Shown here: piece after piece, positions 8,392 through 18,748 of the stretch | Layout: every line of letters begins with the position of its first letter | Position numbering within the stretch: the first letter of the stretch is position 1 | From: Clostridia bacterium | Lineage (GTDB): Bacteria > Bacillota > Clostridia > Christensenellales > Borkfalkiaceae | Direction of reading: 5' to 3' | Length of the DNA: 64,000 nucleotides | Assembly (NCBI GenBank): GCA_017468085.1 | Contig: JAFUJR010000032.1 | Coordinates: 78,204-142,203 of the forward strand | The notes under the pieces: model-generated | What the model was told of the DNA's origin: nothing | The model's input: the letters and a program-made list of their open reading frames with translations, nothing else | Database searches by the model: none | Translations under genes and position numbers: made by a program

Positions 8392-11300
8392 TTATTCGTC
8401 GTCCTCGTCGCCCAAATCTTCCACTGCTTCAAAGAGCTTGCTGAAGTCGAACGAATCATCGTCCTCGTCGTCGTCAAAATCTTCGTCGTCGGATTCCGCG
8501 ATATTGAAGCCGTCCTCGTCGTCGCCGTCTTCGTCAAAGATGGACTTAACGTCGTCGTCTTCGTCGTCGAAGTCTTCATCGTCGTCCACGTTGAAGTCGA
8601 TTTCTTCAAGGTCTTCGTCTTTAAACGCTTCTCTGCGGCTTGCCACGTTGTCGCGTTCGTTCTCTTCTTCCTCTACTTCGCGGATCACGAGTTCGTCGCC
8701 CGATTCCGTAAGCACCTTTACGTCCAAAGCCAAGGACTGTAATTCTTTAAGCAATACCTTGAACGCTTCGGGGATGCCGGGCTCGGAGATATTTTCACCG
8801 CGGACGATGGATTCGTAGGTCTTTACACGGCCCACAACGTCGTCCGACTTAACGGTGAGGATTTCCTGCAAGATGTGCGCCGCGCCGTATGCTTCAAGCG
8901 CCCAAACTTCCATTTCACCGAAACGCTGACCGCCGAACTGCGCTTTACCGCCGAGGGGTTGTTGCGTAACGAGGGAGTAAGGACCGATTGCACGCGCGTG
9001 GATCTTATCGTCTACGAGGTGGATAAGTTTGATCATATACTGAACGCCGATGGTTACGCGGTTTTCGAAGGGTTCGCCCGTTCTGCCGTCGAACACTTGG
9101 AACTTACCGTCTACTTTGCCGTCGGGGTTCAAGAGGTTGTTTTCGCGGAACATAACTTCAAGGTCTTTTTCGGTTGCGCCGTCGAATACGGGCGTCGCAA
9201 TCTTCCAACCGAGCTGTTTACATACGTAGCCAAGATGCACTTCAAGTACCTGACCGATGTTCATACGCGAAGGAACGCCAAGGGGGTTGAGCAAGATTTG
9301 AAGAGGCGTACCGTCTGCAAGGAAGGGCATATCCGCCTGCGAAAGCACGCGGGAGATAACGCCTTTGTTACCGTGGCGGCCTGCCATCTTGTCGCCGACT
9401 TGGATTTTACGTTTTTGCGCGATATATACGCGAACGAGCTTATTGACGCCGGGGTCGAGTTCGTCCTTATTCTCTCTCGTGAATACCTTAACGTCAACGA
9501 CAACGCCGCCTTCGCCGTGCGGTACTTTCAAAGAGGTATCGCGCACTTCTCTGGATTTTTCACCGAAAATTGCGCGGAGCAATCTTTCCTCGGGGGTAGG
9601 TTCTGCTTCGCCCTTCGGGGAAACCTTACCGACGAGAATATCGCCGCTCTGCACTTCCGCACCGATACGAATGATACCGTCTTCGTCCAAATCCTTGAGC
9701 GCGTCGTCGCCAACGTTGGGAATATCGCGCGTGATTTCTTCAGGACCGAGCTTGGTGTCTCTCGCTTCGATTTCGTGCTTTTCGATGTGGATAGAGGTGA
9801 ACACGTCGTCTTGCACCAATTTTTCGGAAAGCAAGATAGCGTCTTCGTAGTTATAGCCTTCCCATTCCATGTAGCCGACGAGGATATTTTTACCGAGCGC
9901 AAGCTCACCGTTGTTGGTCGAAGGACCGTCTGCGATGATTTCGCCTTTGAATACTCTGTCGCCCGTGGAAACGATGGGACGCTGGTTCAAACAGGTACCT
10001 GCGTTGGAACGCTCGAATTTCTTCAAGGGATATTCCGCAATCGTACCGTCTTCTTCACGGATTTTGATCATGTTGGACGCGCAAGATACGACGACGCCCG
10101 CTTCTCTTGCGGTTACGATAACGCCCGAATATTGCGCGATGGAGCTTTCGATACCCGTTGCGACGATAGCGGATTCCGTCTTCAAAAGAGGAACTGCCTG
10201 ACGTTGCATGTTCGAGCCCATGAGGGCACGGTTGGTATCGTCGTTTTCAAGGAAAGGAATCAGCGCCGCAGCAACGGAAACGAGCTGCTTGGGCGATACG
10301 TCCATATAGTCCATCTTTTCGCGAGGCATTTCCGTGATGTCGTTTTGATGGCGGCAGCCTACGCGTTCGTTGATGAACTTGCTTTCTTCGTCGAGGGGTT
10401 CGTTTGCCTGTGCGACGATATATTTATCTTCTTCGTCTGCGGTGAGGTAATCTACCTGCGTGGTAACGATGCCCGTCGCCTTGTCCACTCTGCGATAAGG
10501 GCTCATAATAAAGCCGTATTCGTTTACTCTTGCAAAGGTTGCAAGCGAGGTGATAAGACCGATGTTTTGACCTTCGGGCGTTTCGATAGGACACATACGA
10601 CCATAGTGCGTGTGGTGAATATCACGAACGTCGAAGGTTGCGCGATCACGGTTCAAACCGCCGGGGCCGAGCGCGGAGAGCTTACGCTTGTGGGTAAGTT
10701 CTGCGATGGGGTTGGTTTGGTCCATGAACTGCGAGAGCTGGGACGAACCGAAGAATTCGCGAATGACTGCGGAAACGGGACGAATATTGATAAGCGCCGA
10801 GGGAGTGATTTCCATCGGGTCTTGCGTACCCATTCTTTCCTTGATAAGTCTTTCCAAACGCGCGATACCGATACGGAGGTTGTTTTGGAGTAATTCCCCT
10901 ACCGAACGAACGCGGCGGTTGCCGAGGTGGTCGATGTTGTCCGTCGTGCCGATGCCGTATCTCAAATCGAGGTTGGAGGAAATGGACGCAACGATATCGT
11001 CTACCGTAACGTGTTTATGGCAGAGCTTGTCGATCAAAGGACGCATTTCTTTCCTCTGTTCCTTGGTGGGAACGGGATGCTCGCTCGCCAATACTGCATG
11101 GAATACTTGACAAGCCGCAACGAATTTGCGACGGTTTTCTCTTCTCTTTTCTCTATTCTTCTTTTCTTCGGGCTTTTCGTCGGGTTCTTCCGCCTTTTCG
11201 ATTGCCTTAAAAAGCTCGTTGATGTCGTCGGTGTACTTTTCCGCAACTTCTTCTACCGTGAGCTCTGCACATTCCTTTGCAATGAGCTGGGAGAAACGGA

Positions 11301-12426
11301 AGGTGGGATAGTGAACGGTAGGCAACAAACCGAAGTCCTTTGCGCGCGCCTGAACGGGCACGTCGGAAATCGCCGTAAAGTCAACGGTGTTGTTGGAAAT
11401 CATCTTGTGGCGGATTTCGCCGTCTTCGGGATCGTCTACAAGCACGAAGAGTTCGCCGATACCGCAGTTTTGGATTTCCTTTGCCTTAATTTCGGAAATT
11501 TTTTCGCCTGCCTCTGCGATAACTTCGCCCGTTTCGGGGTTGATTACGTTGTCCGCTACGCGGCAGCCCTCCAAACGGAAGGAAAGGCAAAGCTTTTTAT
11601 TGTACTTATATCTGCCGACCTTTGCAATGTCGTAACGGCGGCTTTCAAAGAACAAATTGAAAAGGTGCGCTCTTACCGATTCTTCGGTGGGCGCTTCGCC
11701 GGGACGAAGACGGCGGTAAAGCTCGTACAAGCCGTCCGATTCGGATTTCGCGGTGTCTTTCGTGATCGTAGTCGCAATCATCTTATCGCCCGCAAAGAGG
11801 TCGTCGATGGAACGGTTAGAGCCGTAGCCGAGCGCGCGCAAAAGCGCCGTAACAGGCAGCTTTTTCTTTCTGTCTACACGGACGTACAACGCGTCTTGCG
11901 CGTCTTGTTCGAGTTCGAGCCATGCGCCGCGGTTGGGCATAACCGTCGTTTTGAACATTTCTTTACCCGTTTTATCCTTGCTCGACGCATTGTATACGCC
12001 GGGGGAACGAACGAGCTGAGAAACGATAACGCGCTCTGCGCCGTTGATGATGAACGAACCGTTTTCCGTCATCAAGGGAATGTTGCCCATAAAGACTTCT
12101 TGGTCGATGAGCTGACCCGTTACTTTGTTAACGAGGCGCACCTTAACGCGCAAAGGCAACTCGTAGTTTGCGTCGCGGGTACGACATTCTTTTTCGTCGT
12201 ACTTGGGTTTATCGCCAAATCTGTGCTCCAAGAAATAGAGTTCGAAACGGTCAGAGTAGTCGGTGATGGGAGAAAAATCCTCAAACACCTCGCTAATACC
12301 CTCTTCAATGAAGGTATTGTAGCTGTCCTTCTGGATTTCAACGAGATCGGGAATGTCGATTACTTCGTTGATCGAACCGAATTTTCTTCTTTCGGTTTTG
12401 CCGTACTTTGAAATAGGTAAATCCAC
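8392..12426 (-). CDS. rpoB: RNA polymerase beta subunit with long acidic tail
   Basis: Beta subunit of RNA polymerase, 1344 residues. The core motifs are present, including the rifampicin region ([20 protein letters not shown]), [20 protein letters not shown] and [10 protein letters not shown]. The conserved part ends near residue 1250. The remaining roughly 95 residues are extremely acidic; I count 39 Asp/Glu in the last 66 residues. The start is a GTG at 12426 with AAGGAG 11 bases upstream. Unlike the common arrangement, no rplJ-rplL genes precede it; upstream is a divergent rqcP. The gene has its own promoter about 260 bases upstream. Confidence 0.98.
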   Translation of the reverse strand: MDLPISKYGKTERRKFGSINEVIDIPDLVEIQKDSYNTFIEEGISEVFEDFSPITDYSDRFELYFLEHRFGDKPKYDEKECRTRDANYELPLRVKVRLVNKVTGQLIDQEVFMGNIPLMTENGSFIINGAERVIVSQLVRSPGVYNASSKDKTGKEMFKTTVMPNRGAWLELEQDAQDALYVRVDRKKKLPVTALLRALGYGSNRSIDDLFAGDKMIATTITKDTAKSESDGLYELYRRLRPGEAPTEESVRAHLFNLFFESRRYDIAKVGRYKYNKKLCLSFRLEGCRVADNVINPETGEVIAEAGEKISEIKAKEIQNCGIGELFVLVDDPEDGEIRHKMISNNTVDFTAISDVPVQARAKDFGLLPTVHYPTFRFSQLIAKECAELTVEEVAEKYTDDINELFKAIEKAEEPDEKPEEKKNREKRRENRRKFVAACQVFHAVLASEHPVPTKEQRKEMRPLIDKLCHKHVTVDDIVASISSNLDLRYGIGTTDNIDHLGNRRVRSVGELLQNNLRIGIARLERLIKERMGTQDPMEITPSALINIRPVSAVIREFFGSSQLSQFMDQTNPIAELTHKRKLSALGPGGLNRDRATFDVRDIHHTHYGRMCPIETPEGQNIGLITSLATFARVNEYGFIMSPYRRVDKATGIVTTQVDYLTADEEDKYIVAQANEPLDEESKFINERVGCRHQNDITEMPREKMDYMDVSPKQLVSVAAALIPFLENDDTNRALMGSNMQRQAVPLLKTESAIVATGIESSIAQYSGVIVTAREAGVVVSCASNMIKIREEDGTIAEYPLKKFERSNAGTCLNQRPIVSTGDRVFKGEIIADGPSTNNGELALGKNILVGYMEWEGYNYEDAILLSEKLVQDDVFTSIHIEKHEIEARDTKLGPEEITRDIPNVGDDALKDLDEDGIIRIGAEVQSGDILVGKVSPKGEAEPTPEERLLRAIFGEKSREVRDTSLKVPHGEGGVVVDVKVFTRENKDELDPGVNKLVRVYIAQKRKIQVGDKMAGRHGNKGVISRVLSQADMPFLADGTPLQILLNPLGVPSRMNIGQVLEVHLGYVCKQLGWKIATPVFDGATEKDLEVMFRENNLLNPDGKVDGKFQVFDGRTGEPFENRVTIGVQYMIKLIHLVDDKIHARAIGPYSLVTQQPLGGKAQFGGQRFGEMEVWALEAYGAAHILQEILTVKSDDVVGRVKTYESIVRGENISEPGIPEAFKVLLKELQSLALDVKVLTESGDELVIREVEEEENERDNVASRREAFKDEDLEEIDFNVDDDEDFDDEDDDVKSIFDEDGDDEDGFNIAESDDEDFDDDEDDDSFDFSKLFEAVEDLGDEDDE

Positions 12427-12779
12427 AGTTAAAATTGCTCCTTAAAAATTTTTTTAGGCGATCTACCGAGTATATCTTTTCATCGATAAAAATCGAAATT
12501 TTGTCTTGGTTTGAAATTTATTGCGTCTTATGCTTTACTTTTGCGCCCGTTTGCGGTATAATATTATATATTGAAAGGAACGTTCCCTCTTTTTACCCCC
12601 TTTTTAGGGCGAATTTTTCGGAATTTTCCCTCAATTTTTCCGTTTTGGAGCGGCATTACACCATTCTAAGCATAATGATACATTATCTAATTATATCTAA
12701 CGAAAAAATTCTTGTCAAGCATTTTTTGTTCTATCTATAAAATTTTTTTTAAAAGTTATCCACGGAAAGGAGATTTTTT
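12427..12779. promoter_or_regulatory. Divergent control region between rpoB and rqcP
   Basis: A 353-base gene-free region. The rpoB promoter is on the minus strand: TTGACA (12713-12718) and TATAAT (12690-12695), 17-base spacer, giving an mRNA leader of about 255 bases. A possible plus-strand promoter (TTTACT, 17 bases, TATAAT near 12555) and a weaker one just before rqcP are less certain. The leader contains GGAACGTTCC and a CCCTAAAAAGGG stem but no clear intrinsic terminator or L10-type leader that I can identify. Confidence 0.65.
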
Positions 12780-13022
12780 ATGCGAATCGACAAATTTTTG
12801 AAGGTTTCGCGCATCTTAAAGCGACGCACCGTAGCGCAAGAGGCGTGCACGGAAGAAAAAGTGGTGGTCAACGGAAAGCCCGCGAAGCCCTCCACGAAAA
12901 TTAAAATCGGCGACGTCGTTGAAATTTTGTATGCGACGGGCGTTTTAAAATTCCGCATTTTAAATATCAAGGAAACGGTGAAAAAGGAAGAGGCTGCTTC
13001 TCTTTACGAGGTAATGGTATGA
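12780..13022 (+). CDS. rqcP: S4-domain RNA-binding protein RqcP (YabO)
   Basis: An 80-residue S4-like RNA-binding protein. The start MRIDKFLKVSRILKRRTVAQ and the ending KKEEAASLYEV match the RqcP/YabO family, which acts in ribosome-associated quality control by stabilising peptidyl-tRNA on stalled 50S subunits during alanine tailing. An AAGGAG site lies 8 bases before the ATG. Its stop overlaps the ATG of ispDF by four bases (ATGA), which indicates coupled translation. Confidence 0.92.
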   Translation: MRIDKFLKVSRILKRRTVAQEACTEEKVVVNGKPAKPSTKIKIGDVVEILYATGVLKFRILNIKETVKKEEAASLYEVMV

Positions 13023-14236
13023 GAAAGAGCGTTTGCGCCGTCATTTGCGCGGCGGGTAAGGGCTTGCGCGCGGGCTTTGAGAAAAATAAATTGCTTATCC
13101 GCGCGGACGGGATTTCCGTTTTAGAGCGGACGGTACAAGCCTTTTATTTTGACGGTATAGACGAAATTATCGTTACCTATTCTCCCGATGATTTAAAGGA
13201 AATGCAAGCCGCGCTTTCGGGTTTTGACAACGTGAAATTTATCCAAGGCGGCGACACGCGCACCGCCTCCGTATACAACGCCTTACAAGCTGTGGAAAGC
13301 GAAATCGTACTTATCCACGACGGCGCCCGCCCCTTCGTTTCGCGTAAGGTCATCGAGGGCTGCGTACAATCCGTTTTGGCTTTCGGGAGTGGAATTTGCG
13401 CTATCCCATGCGTGGATACGATGGGCGTAAAAGGGACGACGGGCGAGCTTATCCGCGTACCCGACAGAAATTTACTCGTCCGTATTCAAACGCCGCAGGG
13501 CTTTTACACGCAGGAAATTTTAGGCGCGTACGAAAAAGCGGTTAAAAAAGGCAAACTTTACAACGTTTCTTATACGGATAAAGACGGAAACGAACGCCAA
13601 CAAACCGTTCAAACGCGCACAGCCGCGCAATACACCGACGATTCGTCCGTGTATAACGATTTTGTGAAATTCCCCCACCTTTGCGAGGGCGCGGAAGAAA
13701 ATATCAAGCTCACCTACAAAGCGGATTTTGCACGACTTCGCAACGTAAACGGTGCGGCGAGGTGCGGGTTCGGCATTGACACGCACGCGTTTGGCAAACC
13801 GCAAAATTATATCGTGTTGGCAGGCGTAAAAATTCCCTCCGCAAGCGGACTTATCGCGCACAGCGACGGCGACGTTTTGGCGCACGCCGTGATGGACGCT
13901 CTCCTTTCGGCGGCGGGCTTGAAAGACATTGGACACTACTTCCCCGATACGGATGAAAAATGGAAGGGCGCAAGCTCGATAAAAATGCTTTCGCAGGTGG
14001 TTGCGCTGGTTGGCGAGCAAGGCTATCGCGCGCAGAATATTTCCGTGGCGATACAAGCGGAAAGACCCCGCCTTGCCAAGTATATTGACGAAATGAAAAA
14101 GGCGTTGGCGGTTGCTTTGGGCGTGGGCGAAAATTGCGTAGGCATTTCGGCAGGCACGAACGAGGGATTGGGCTACGTCGGCGAAGGTAAGGGTATTACC
14201 GTAAGCGCGTACGTCTTATTGGCGGCGCGTCAATAA
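13019..14236 (+). CDS. ispDF: Bifunctional IspD-IspF enzyme of the MEP isoprenoid pathway
   Basis: A 405-residue fusion. Residues 1 to about 238 are IspD (MEP cytidylyltransferase) with the nucleotide-binding motif AVICAAGKGLRAG and VLIHDGARPFV. Residues about 245 to 405 are IspF (MEcPP synthase) with the metal motif FGIDTHAF and AHSDGDVLAHAVMDAL. It performs two non-consecutive steps of isoprenoid precursor synthesis. The IspD part carries a short extra stretch (about residues 180-200) compared with standalone enzymes. It overlaps rqcP by four bases. Such fusions are best known in Proteobacteria; their presence here is less common for a Clostridia genome. Confidence 0.93.
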   Translation: MRKSVCAVICAAGKGLRAGFEKNKLLIRADGISVLERTVQAFYFDGIDEIIVTYSPDDLKEMQAALSGFDNVKFIQGGDTRTASVYNALQAVESEIVLIHDGARPFVSRKVIEGCVQSVLAFGSGICAIPCVDTMGVKGTTGELIRVPDRNLLVRIQTPQGFYTQEILGAYEKAVKKGKLYNVSYTDKDGNERQQTVQTRTAAQYTDDSSVYNDFVKFPHLCEGAEENIKLTYKADFARLRNVNGAARCGFGIDTHAFGKPQNYIVLAGVKIPSASGLIAHSDGDVLAHAVMDALLSAAGLKDIGHYFPDTDEKWKGASSIKMLSQVVALVGEQGYRAQNISVAIQAERPRLAKYIDEMKKALAVALGVGENCVGISAGTNEGLGYVGEGKGITVSAYVLLAARQ

Positions 14237-14239
14237 AAC

Positions 14240-14272
14240 GCTGAATGCGAAGTGCTGAATGCGACACGGAAA
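14240..14272 (+). repeat. AATGCTGAATGCGG-type repeat
   Basis: CGCTGAATGCGAAGTGCTGA and following bases, directly after the ispDF stop. Similar CTGAATGCGG-like runs occur near 38970-39000, 55200-55228 and 61650-61675. Confidence 0.5.
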
Positions 14273-14322
14273 AGATTACATAGAACTTATCAATAACGAA
14301 AAATGAAAAAGGAGCTGTTTTT

Positions 14323-15753
14323 ATGCCCCCTAAAACCAAAAACCCCACAACTCAATTCGTCTGTTCTAACTGCGGATTTGCCGCGCCGAAATGGCTGGGC
14401 AAATGCCCCGATTGCGGAAATTTTAACACGATGCAGGAAGAAATCGTACGCGTCGCAGAACCGCAAAAAAACGAATTACGAGGGGGCATGTCCGTGATGA
14501 AAACGCGTGCCCTGCCCTTGTCTAAGGTCGGGTATGAAAAATTTCAGCGTATCAAAAGCGGGATTTCCGAATTCGACACCGTACTCGGCGGCGGTATCGT
14601 ACCGGGCTCGTTAGTGCTGCTCGGCGGCGACCCCGGCATCGGCAAATCCACCCTTTTAACGCAGGTTTCCGCACACCTTGCAAAAACGCAAGCCTCCCCC
14701 ACCCTCTACGTTTCCGCAGAGGAAAGCTGTTCGCAGGTGAAAATGCGTTGCGAGCGGTTGGGGTTGAATTCGGATAATCTGCTCCTTTTAAACGAAACGT
14801 GTTTAGAAGACATTGAGGGGGCGCTGGGCGAAAGCCGCTTCGTCGTCATCGACTCGATTCAAGCCGTGTATACGGAAACGCTGTCTTCGGCGGCAGGGTC
14901 CGTCGGACAGGTGCGGGAATGCGCCGCCAAGCTGATGCGTATCGCCAAATCGCGCAATATCACCTTTTTTATCATTGGCCACGTAACCAAGGAAGGCTCG
15001 CTTGCAGGTCCGAAGGTTTTAGAGCATATTATGGACACCGTCCTCTACTTTGAGGGACAGCCCGAGGACAATTTTAAACTCCTCCGCGCCGTAAAAAACC
15101 GTTTCGGGTCGGCGCAAGAGGTGGGCGTGTTCGAGATGACGGACTGCGGCATTAAAAGCGTAAACGATTACGCCGAGATTTTTCTTTCCGAAACGCGCGG
15201 CGTGGCGGCGGGCTCGGCGGTTACTCCTTCCGAAAGCGGCAATCGGTGCATGAACGTGGAAATTCAAACCCTCATTTCCAAAACTGCCTACGGTATGCCT
15301 CGGCGTATGAGCCTCGGCGTGGATTATAACAAGCTAGTGGTGCTTATCGCCGTCTTGGAAAAGCGGTGCGGAATCCCCTTTTATTCCTCCGACGTGTATA
15401 TCAACGCAATGGGCGGCATTAAATTGGACGAGCCGTCCGTCGACCTTGCTATTTGCGCGGCGCTTGCCAGCGCGGCGAACGACGTGCCTATCGATAAATA
15501 CACCGCTATCTTTGGCGAGGTAGGCTTGACGGGCGAAATACGCGCCGTCAACTTTGCCGAAAAACGGGTGGTCGAGTGTATCAAAACGGGCTTTAAGCAG
15601 GTGGTTTTGCCTGCCAAAAATATGAAGGTCTGCGAAAAGTATAAAGACAAAATCAAGCTCGTGCCCGTACAGTACGTGGGGCAGATGATCAAATCGTTGA
15701 ATTTACGAAACGCAAATACGCCCCCTACCTTTGGCGAAAAAACGGAAAGTTAA
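14323..15753 (+). CDS. radA: DNA repair protein RadA
   Basis: A 476-residue RecA-related ATPase that promotes branch migration during homologous recombination. The N-terminal zinc motif (CSNCGFAAPKWLGKCPDC) is followed by Walker A GGDPGIGKSTLL, the RadA signature KNRFGSAQEVG and a C-terminal Lon-protease-like domain with DLAICAALASA. The ribosome site AAGGAG precedes the ATG. It is probably co-transcribed with rqcP-ispDF, with only 86 bases between. Confidence 0.96.
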   Translation: MPPKTKNPTTQFVCSNCGFAAPKWLGKCPDCGNFNTMQEEIVRVAEPQKNELRGGMSVMKTRALPLSKVGYEKFQRIKSGISEFDTVLGGGIVPGSLVLLGGDPGIGKSTLLTQVSAHLAKTQASPTLYVSAEESCSQVKMRCERLGLNSDNLLLLNETCLEDIEGALGESRFVVIDSIQAVYTETLSSAAGSVGQVRECAAKLMRIAKSRNITFFIIGHVTKEGSLAGPKVLEHIMDTVLYFEGQPEDNFKLLRAVKNRFGSAQEVGVFEMTDCGIKSVNDYAEIFLSETRGVAAGSAVTPSESGNRCMNVEIQTLISKTAYGMPRRMSLGVDYNKLVVLIAVLEKRCGIPFYSSDVYINAMGGIKLDEPSVDLAICAALASAANDVPIDKYTAIFGEVGLTGEIRAVNFAEKRVVECIKTGFKQVVLPAKNMKVCEKYKDKIKLVPVQYVGQMIKSLNLRNANTPPTFGEKTES

Positions 15754-15791
15754 ACTTTATATTACAAACAATAAGCCATTCATATTCGCGA

Positions 15792-15826
15792 TTCAACGCG
15801 GACATGGGTGGCTCTTTTTAGGAAAA
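15792..15826 (+). repeat. 35-bp direct repeat, left copy
   Basis: Begins with the 18-bp family motif in the form TTCAACGCGGACATGGGT and continues identically for 17 more bases to the copy at 19075-19109. The two copies bracket the lipoprotein and its divergent XRE regulator. Confidence 0.85.
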
Positions 15827-15833
15827 CAACAGA

Positions 15834-15868
15834 AAAACGGCTTTGACCTTTTGTCAGAGCCGTTTTTC
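15834..15868. terminator. Bidirectional terminator between radA and the lipoprotein
   Basis: Hairpin AACGGCTTTGAC/GTCAGAGCCGTT with A and T runs on both sides, placed 80 bases after radA and 15 bases after the convergent lipoprotein stop. Confidence 0.8.
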
Positions 15869-15882
15869 CGTTTATAACGTTA

Positions 15883-18633
15883 TTATTGAATTGTAATATT
15901 GGTGTTGCTTGCAATCAAGTCGTCCTTGGTCGCGCCCTCAGGTGCCGTTACCGTACCCGTCATCGTGTATCCAGCGAGATAGGATGCGTTAGTATCCGAG
16001 TTTGCATAACCGATAAAACCGCCGACTTCATTGACCCCAATTACATTTCCAGTATTTACTACATCGCCCATAGCAAGGATATAATTATCATCAGCATAAT
16101 AGCTATTGTTTAATTTGACATGCCCAATCAAACCACCAACTTGCTTTTCACCTTGAATTTTTCCACTGTTCTTCAAGCTTCGTGCCGTAAACGTAGACAC
16201 ACCATAATCCCCATACTTACCATTAACCCAACCGGCAATACCGCCTACCTTATCTTTAGCAGTAATATTACCTGTGTTGGTTAAATTGGTGAATTCAAAA
16301 CTATTCGCATTATTTTTGGCACCAACTATGCCGCCAACATTGTTACTCGTAGAAGAAATGTTACCGTTATTTATACAATCTGTTATATTATTGTAGGTAT
16401 ACCCTGCAATACCGCCGATATTTTCCCCAATTCCGTTGTAGGTTAAGTCCACGTTGTTTATGCAGTTTGAAATTTTATAGCCGTCGCCAACGTAACCACC
16501 TAAACAAACATAATTGAGTGAACCCCAATTTTTATAGGAGCTTGCACTTATACTAGAACCCTCATTACTACAATTATCCATAGTAATCGTACTCAACGTG
16601 CCTGCAAGACCTCCAACATACGCCTCACCTACAATTTCGGCTGAACTTGACGAATTGATAACCGAAGAATCCGTTGAATCCGAAGAAGCAAACCCAATTA
16701 AGCCACCCACGTATGTTTTACCTTTTACGTTGCCTGTATTATGCAGCTCTTCCATATAAATTGCTACCACTTGGGAAGCATAGTCAAAATTCCCATATAG
16801 ATATCCAATAATACCGCCCGTATTTTCTTCGCCTGAAATCTCAGCGCTATTATACAATCTTCTTATATTTATTTTTTTATTCGTATTATTCGAAGTCGAA
16901 TAACCGCGGTAGTCATATATGTATCCTGCCACACCGCCTACATTATTATTGCCTTTAATCTTGCCCGTATTGCTTAAATCTTCAAATACAAAACTACCGC
17001 CACAATTAAAGTTCGCAATTACACCGCCGACATAATTATAACCAACAACGGTTGCATGATTTGCACAATTATTCACCGCACCTTTTGTTTCCGCAACAAT
17101 ACCCGCAACATAAGACGCGTCGGGAGCGTTGACTTCCCCACTTACGAATATATTTTTAATTTCTTTTGCGCTGTATCCGCAGGCAATTGCCACGTGACTT
17201 TGCGTATTGGAAACCGTCACGCTTGCATTACTTACGCTAAATCCGTAAATATTGCCCGTAACGTAACCAAACAAACCCACGTACGAAGCCGCTTTGGTAA
17301 TTTTCAAATTATAAATAGTGAAATTTTTACCGTTAAACGTACCTGCAAAAGGTTTTGAATTCGTACCGATAGGCGTCCACTCGTTATGTTCCAAATCGAT
17401 ATGGTTGCCAAGCGTTACCGTTTTGCCCGAAAAATCTGTACCGTTGTTGACGAGGTATGCCAAGCCCGCCAATTGTCCACGCGTAGTCAGCGCAAAAGTT
17501 GATAAAGAGCTATCATACCAAGAAATATCGTGTTCGATTTCCCCAAACGGCTCTTCAACCTCACAAAATACGCAATATCCGTCCGCGAAGTGGTGACCCG
17601 AAGCAGGGACATAGTCATTTTCATAATGCAATCCGCACAGAGTGCAAGTATATTCGGTATACCCTTGCGTCACGCACGTAGGGAAAAATTTTTCCGTTTC
17701 ATAACTGTGCTCACACGCTGACACACCAACATTATATACCGTGCCGTCCGTCATAGTAATAACAAGGTATCCCTCTAAAGTCGTAGAAATATTCTGAATA
17801 CCTACGCCCGTATCCCCTTTATTATTCAAAAGGATTTGCGCAAATTCTGCTTCCGAACCTTCAAATCCGTTTTCTACGGCGATTTCATAAGCGGATTTAC
17901 CGTCCGCCCCCGTTTCGCCTTGGATACCTTGCTCGCCTTGGATACCTTCCAACGAAGCAAGCCACTCCTCTTCTGTGCCGACGAACCCGTTTTCTACGGC
18001 GATTTCATAAGCGGATTTACCGTCCGCCCCCGTTTCGCCTTGGATACCTTGCTCGCCCTGAGGACCTTGCTCACCTTGAGGACCCTGCTCGCCTTGAATA
18101 CCTTGTTCACCTTGAGGACCCTGCTCGCCTTGAATACCTTGCTCGCCTTGAATACCTTGCTCACCTTGAGGACCCTGCTCGCCTTGAATACCCTGCTCGC
18201 CTTGAATACCTTGCTCGCCTTGAATACCTTGCTCGCCTTGGATACCTTCCAACGAAGCAAGCCACTCCTCTTCCGTACCGACGAACCCGTTTTCTACGGC
18301 GATTTCATAAGCGGATTTACCGTCCACGCCATCCATGCCATCCATGCCGTCCATGCCGTCTTGACCGTTTGCGCCGTCTTTACCATCTATACCGTCGACA
18401 CCGTCTTTACCGTCTTGACCGTTTATGCCGTCTTGACCGACCAACGAAGCAAGCCACTCCTCTTCCGTGCCGACGAACCCGTTTTCTACGGCGATTTCAT
18501 ATGCGGATTTACCGTCCGCCCCCGTTTCGCCTTGGATTCCTTGCTCGCCCTTACAAGAGTCCGTCGCTGCACAGCCTACACCCAAAAGCAAACAAGAAAG
18601 TACAGCCAAAAAGGTTACAATTTTCTTTTTCAT
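15883..18633 (-). CDS. Collagen-like lipoprotein with GLUG-type repeat region
   Basis: A 916-residue predicted surface lipoprotein. A signal peptide ends in the lipobox LLLGVGC. Next come Gly-X-Y collagen-like runs (GIQGEQ, GPQGEQ, GMDGMDG) alternating with four or more copies of a module like KSAYEIAVENGFVGTEEEW. A Cys/His segment (CTLCGLHYEN, CVFC) follows, then about 550 residues of repeats such as NTGNVKGKTYVGGLIGF, which resemble the GLUG beta-helical type. The start at 18633 was chosen because AAGGAGTG lies correctly before this ATG; the in-frame GTG three codons upstream overlaps that site. It probably acts as an adhesin or matrix component; the ligand is unknown. Confidence 0.85.
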   Translation of the reverse strand: MKKKIVTFLAVLSCLLLGVGCAATDSCKGEQGIQGETGADGKSAYEIAVENGFVGTEEEWLASLVGQDGINGQDGKDGVDGIDGKDGANGQDGMDGMDGMDGVDGKSAYEIAVENGFVGTEEEWLASLEGIQGEQGIQGEQGIQGEQGIQGEQGPQGEQGIQGEQGIQGEQGPQGEQGIQGEQGPQGEQGPQGEQGIQGETGADGKSAYEIAVENGFVGTEEEWLASLEGIQGEQGIQGETGADGKSAYEIAVENGFEGSEAEFAQILLNNKGDTGVGIQNISTTLEGYLVITMTDGTVYNVGVSACEHSYETEKFFPTCVTQGYTEYTCTLCGLHYENDYVPASGHHFADGYCVFCEVEEPFGEIEHDISWYDSSLSTFALTTRGQLAGLAYLVNNGTDFSGKTVTLGNHIDLEHNEWTPIGTNSKPFAGTFNGKNFTIYNLKITKAASYVGLFGYVTGNIYGFSVSNASVTVSNTQSHVAIACGYSAKEIKNIFVSGEVNAPDASYVAGIVAETKGAVNNCANHATVVGYNYVGGVIANFNCGGSFVFEDLSNTGKIKGNNNVGGVAGYIYDYRGYSTSNNTNKKINIRRLYNSAEISGEENTGGIIGYLYGNFDYASQVVAIYMEELHNTGNVKGKTYVGGLIGFASSDSTDSSVINSSSSAEIVGEAYVGGLAGTLSTITMDNCSNEGSSISASSYKNWGSLNYVCLGGYVGDGYKISNCINNVDLTYNGIGENIGGIAGYTYNNITDCINNGNISSTSNNVGGIVGAKNNANSFEFTNLTNTGNITAKDKVGGIAGWVNGKYGDYGVSTFTARSLKNSGKIQGEKQVGGLIGHVKLNNSYYADDNYILAMGDVVNTGNVIGVNEVGGFIGYANSDTNASYLAGYTMTGTVTAPEGATKDDLIASNTNITIQ
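17870..18540. repeat. In-gene collagen-like DNA repeats
   Basis: Short near-identical DNA repeats (around CCTTGCTCGCCTTGAATA) encoding Gly-X-Y triplets, interspersed with near-identical copies of the KSAYEIAVENGF module. Such arrays can expand or contract by slippage or recombination while staying in frame. Confidence 0.85.
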
Positions 18634-18673
18634 AGTAAGCACTCCTTAGTAATTTTATTACTTATTAACATAT

Positions 18674-18702
18674 ATTATATAGTATTATTTTTACTTTGTC
18701 AA
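18674..18702 (-). promoter_or_regulatory. Sigma-A promoter of the collagen-like lipoprotein
   Basis: Minus strand TTGACA (18697-18702) and TATAAT (18674-18679), 17-base spacer, in the short gap shared with the divergent XRE gene, where that regulator could bind. Confidence 0.8.
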
Positions 18703-18748
18703 GTATATTAAGTAATTTTTTTGGTATTATAATATCAAGGAGATTACT

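Noticed and set aside
8875-10893. 672-codon open frame on the plus strand
   Set aside because: Antisense to rpoB. Its length follows from the codon bias of rpoB; no ribosome site or known motif.
17870-18540. CRISPR-like spaced repeats
   Set aside because: The repeats encode in-frame Gly-X-Y and KSAYEIA modules of one lipoprotein, with no unique spacers of constant size.
17836-18711. Repetitive 291-codon plus-strand frame
   Set aside because: It is the complement of the collagen-like repeat array, not a separate gene.
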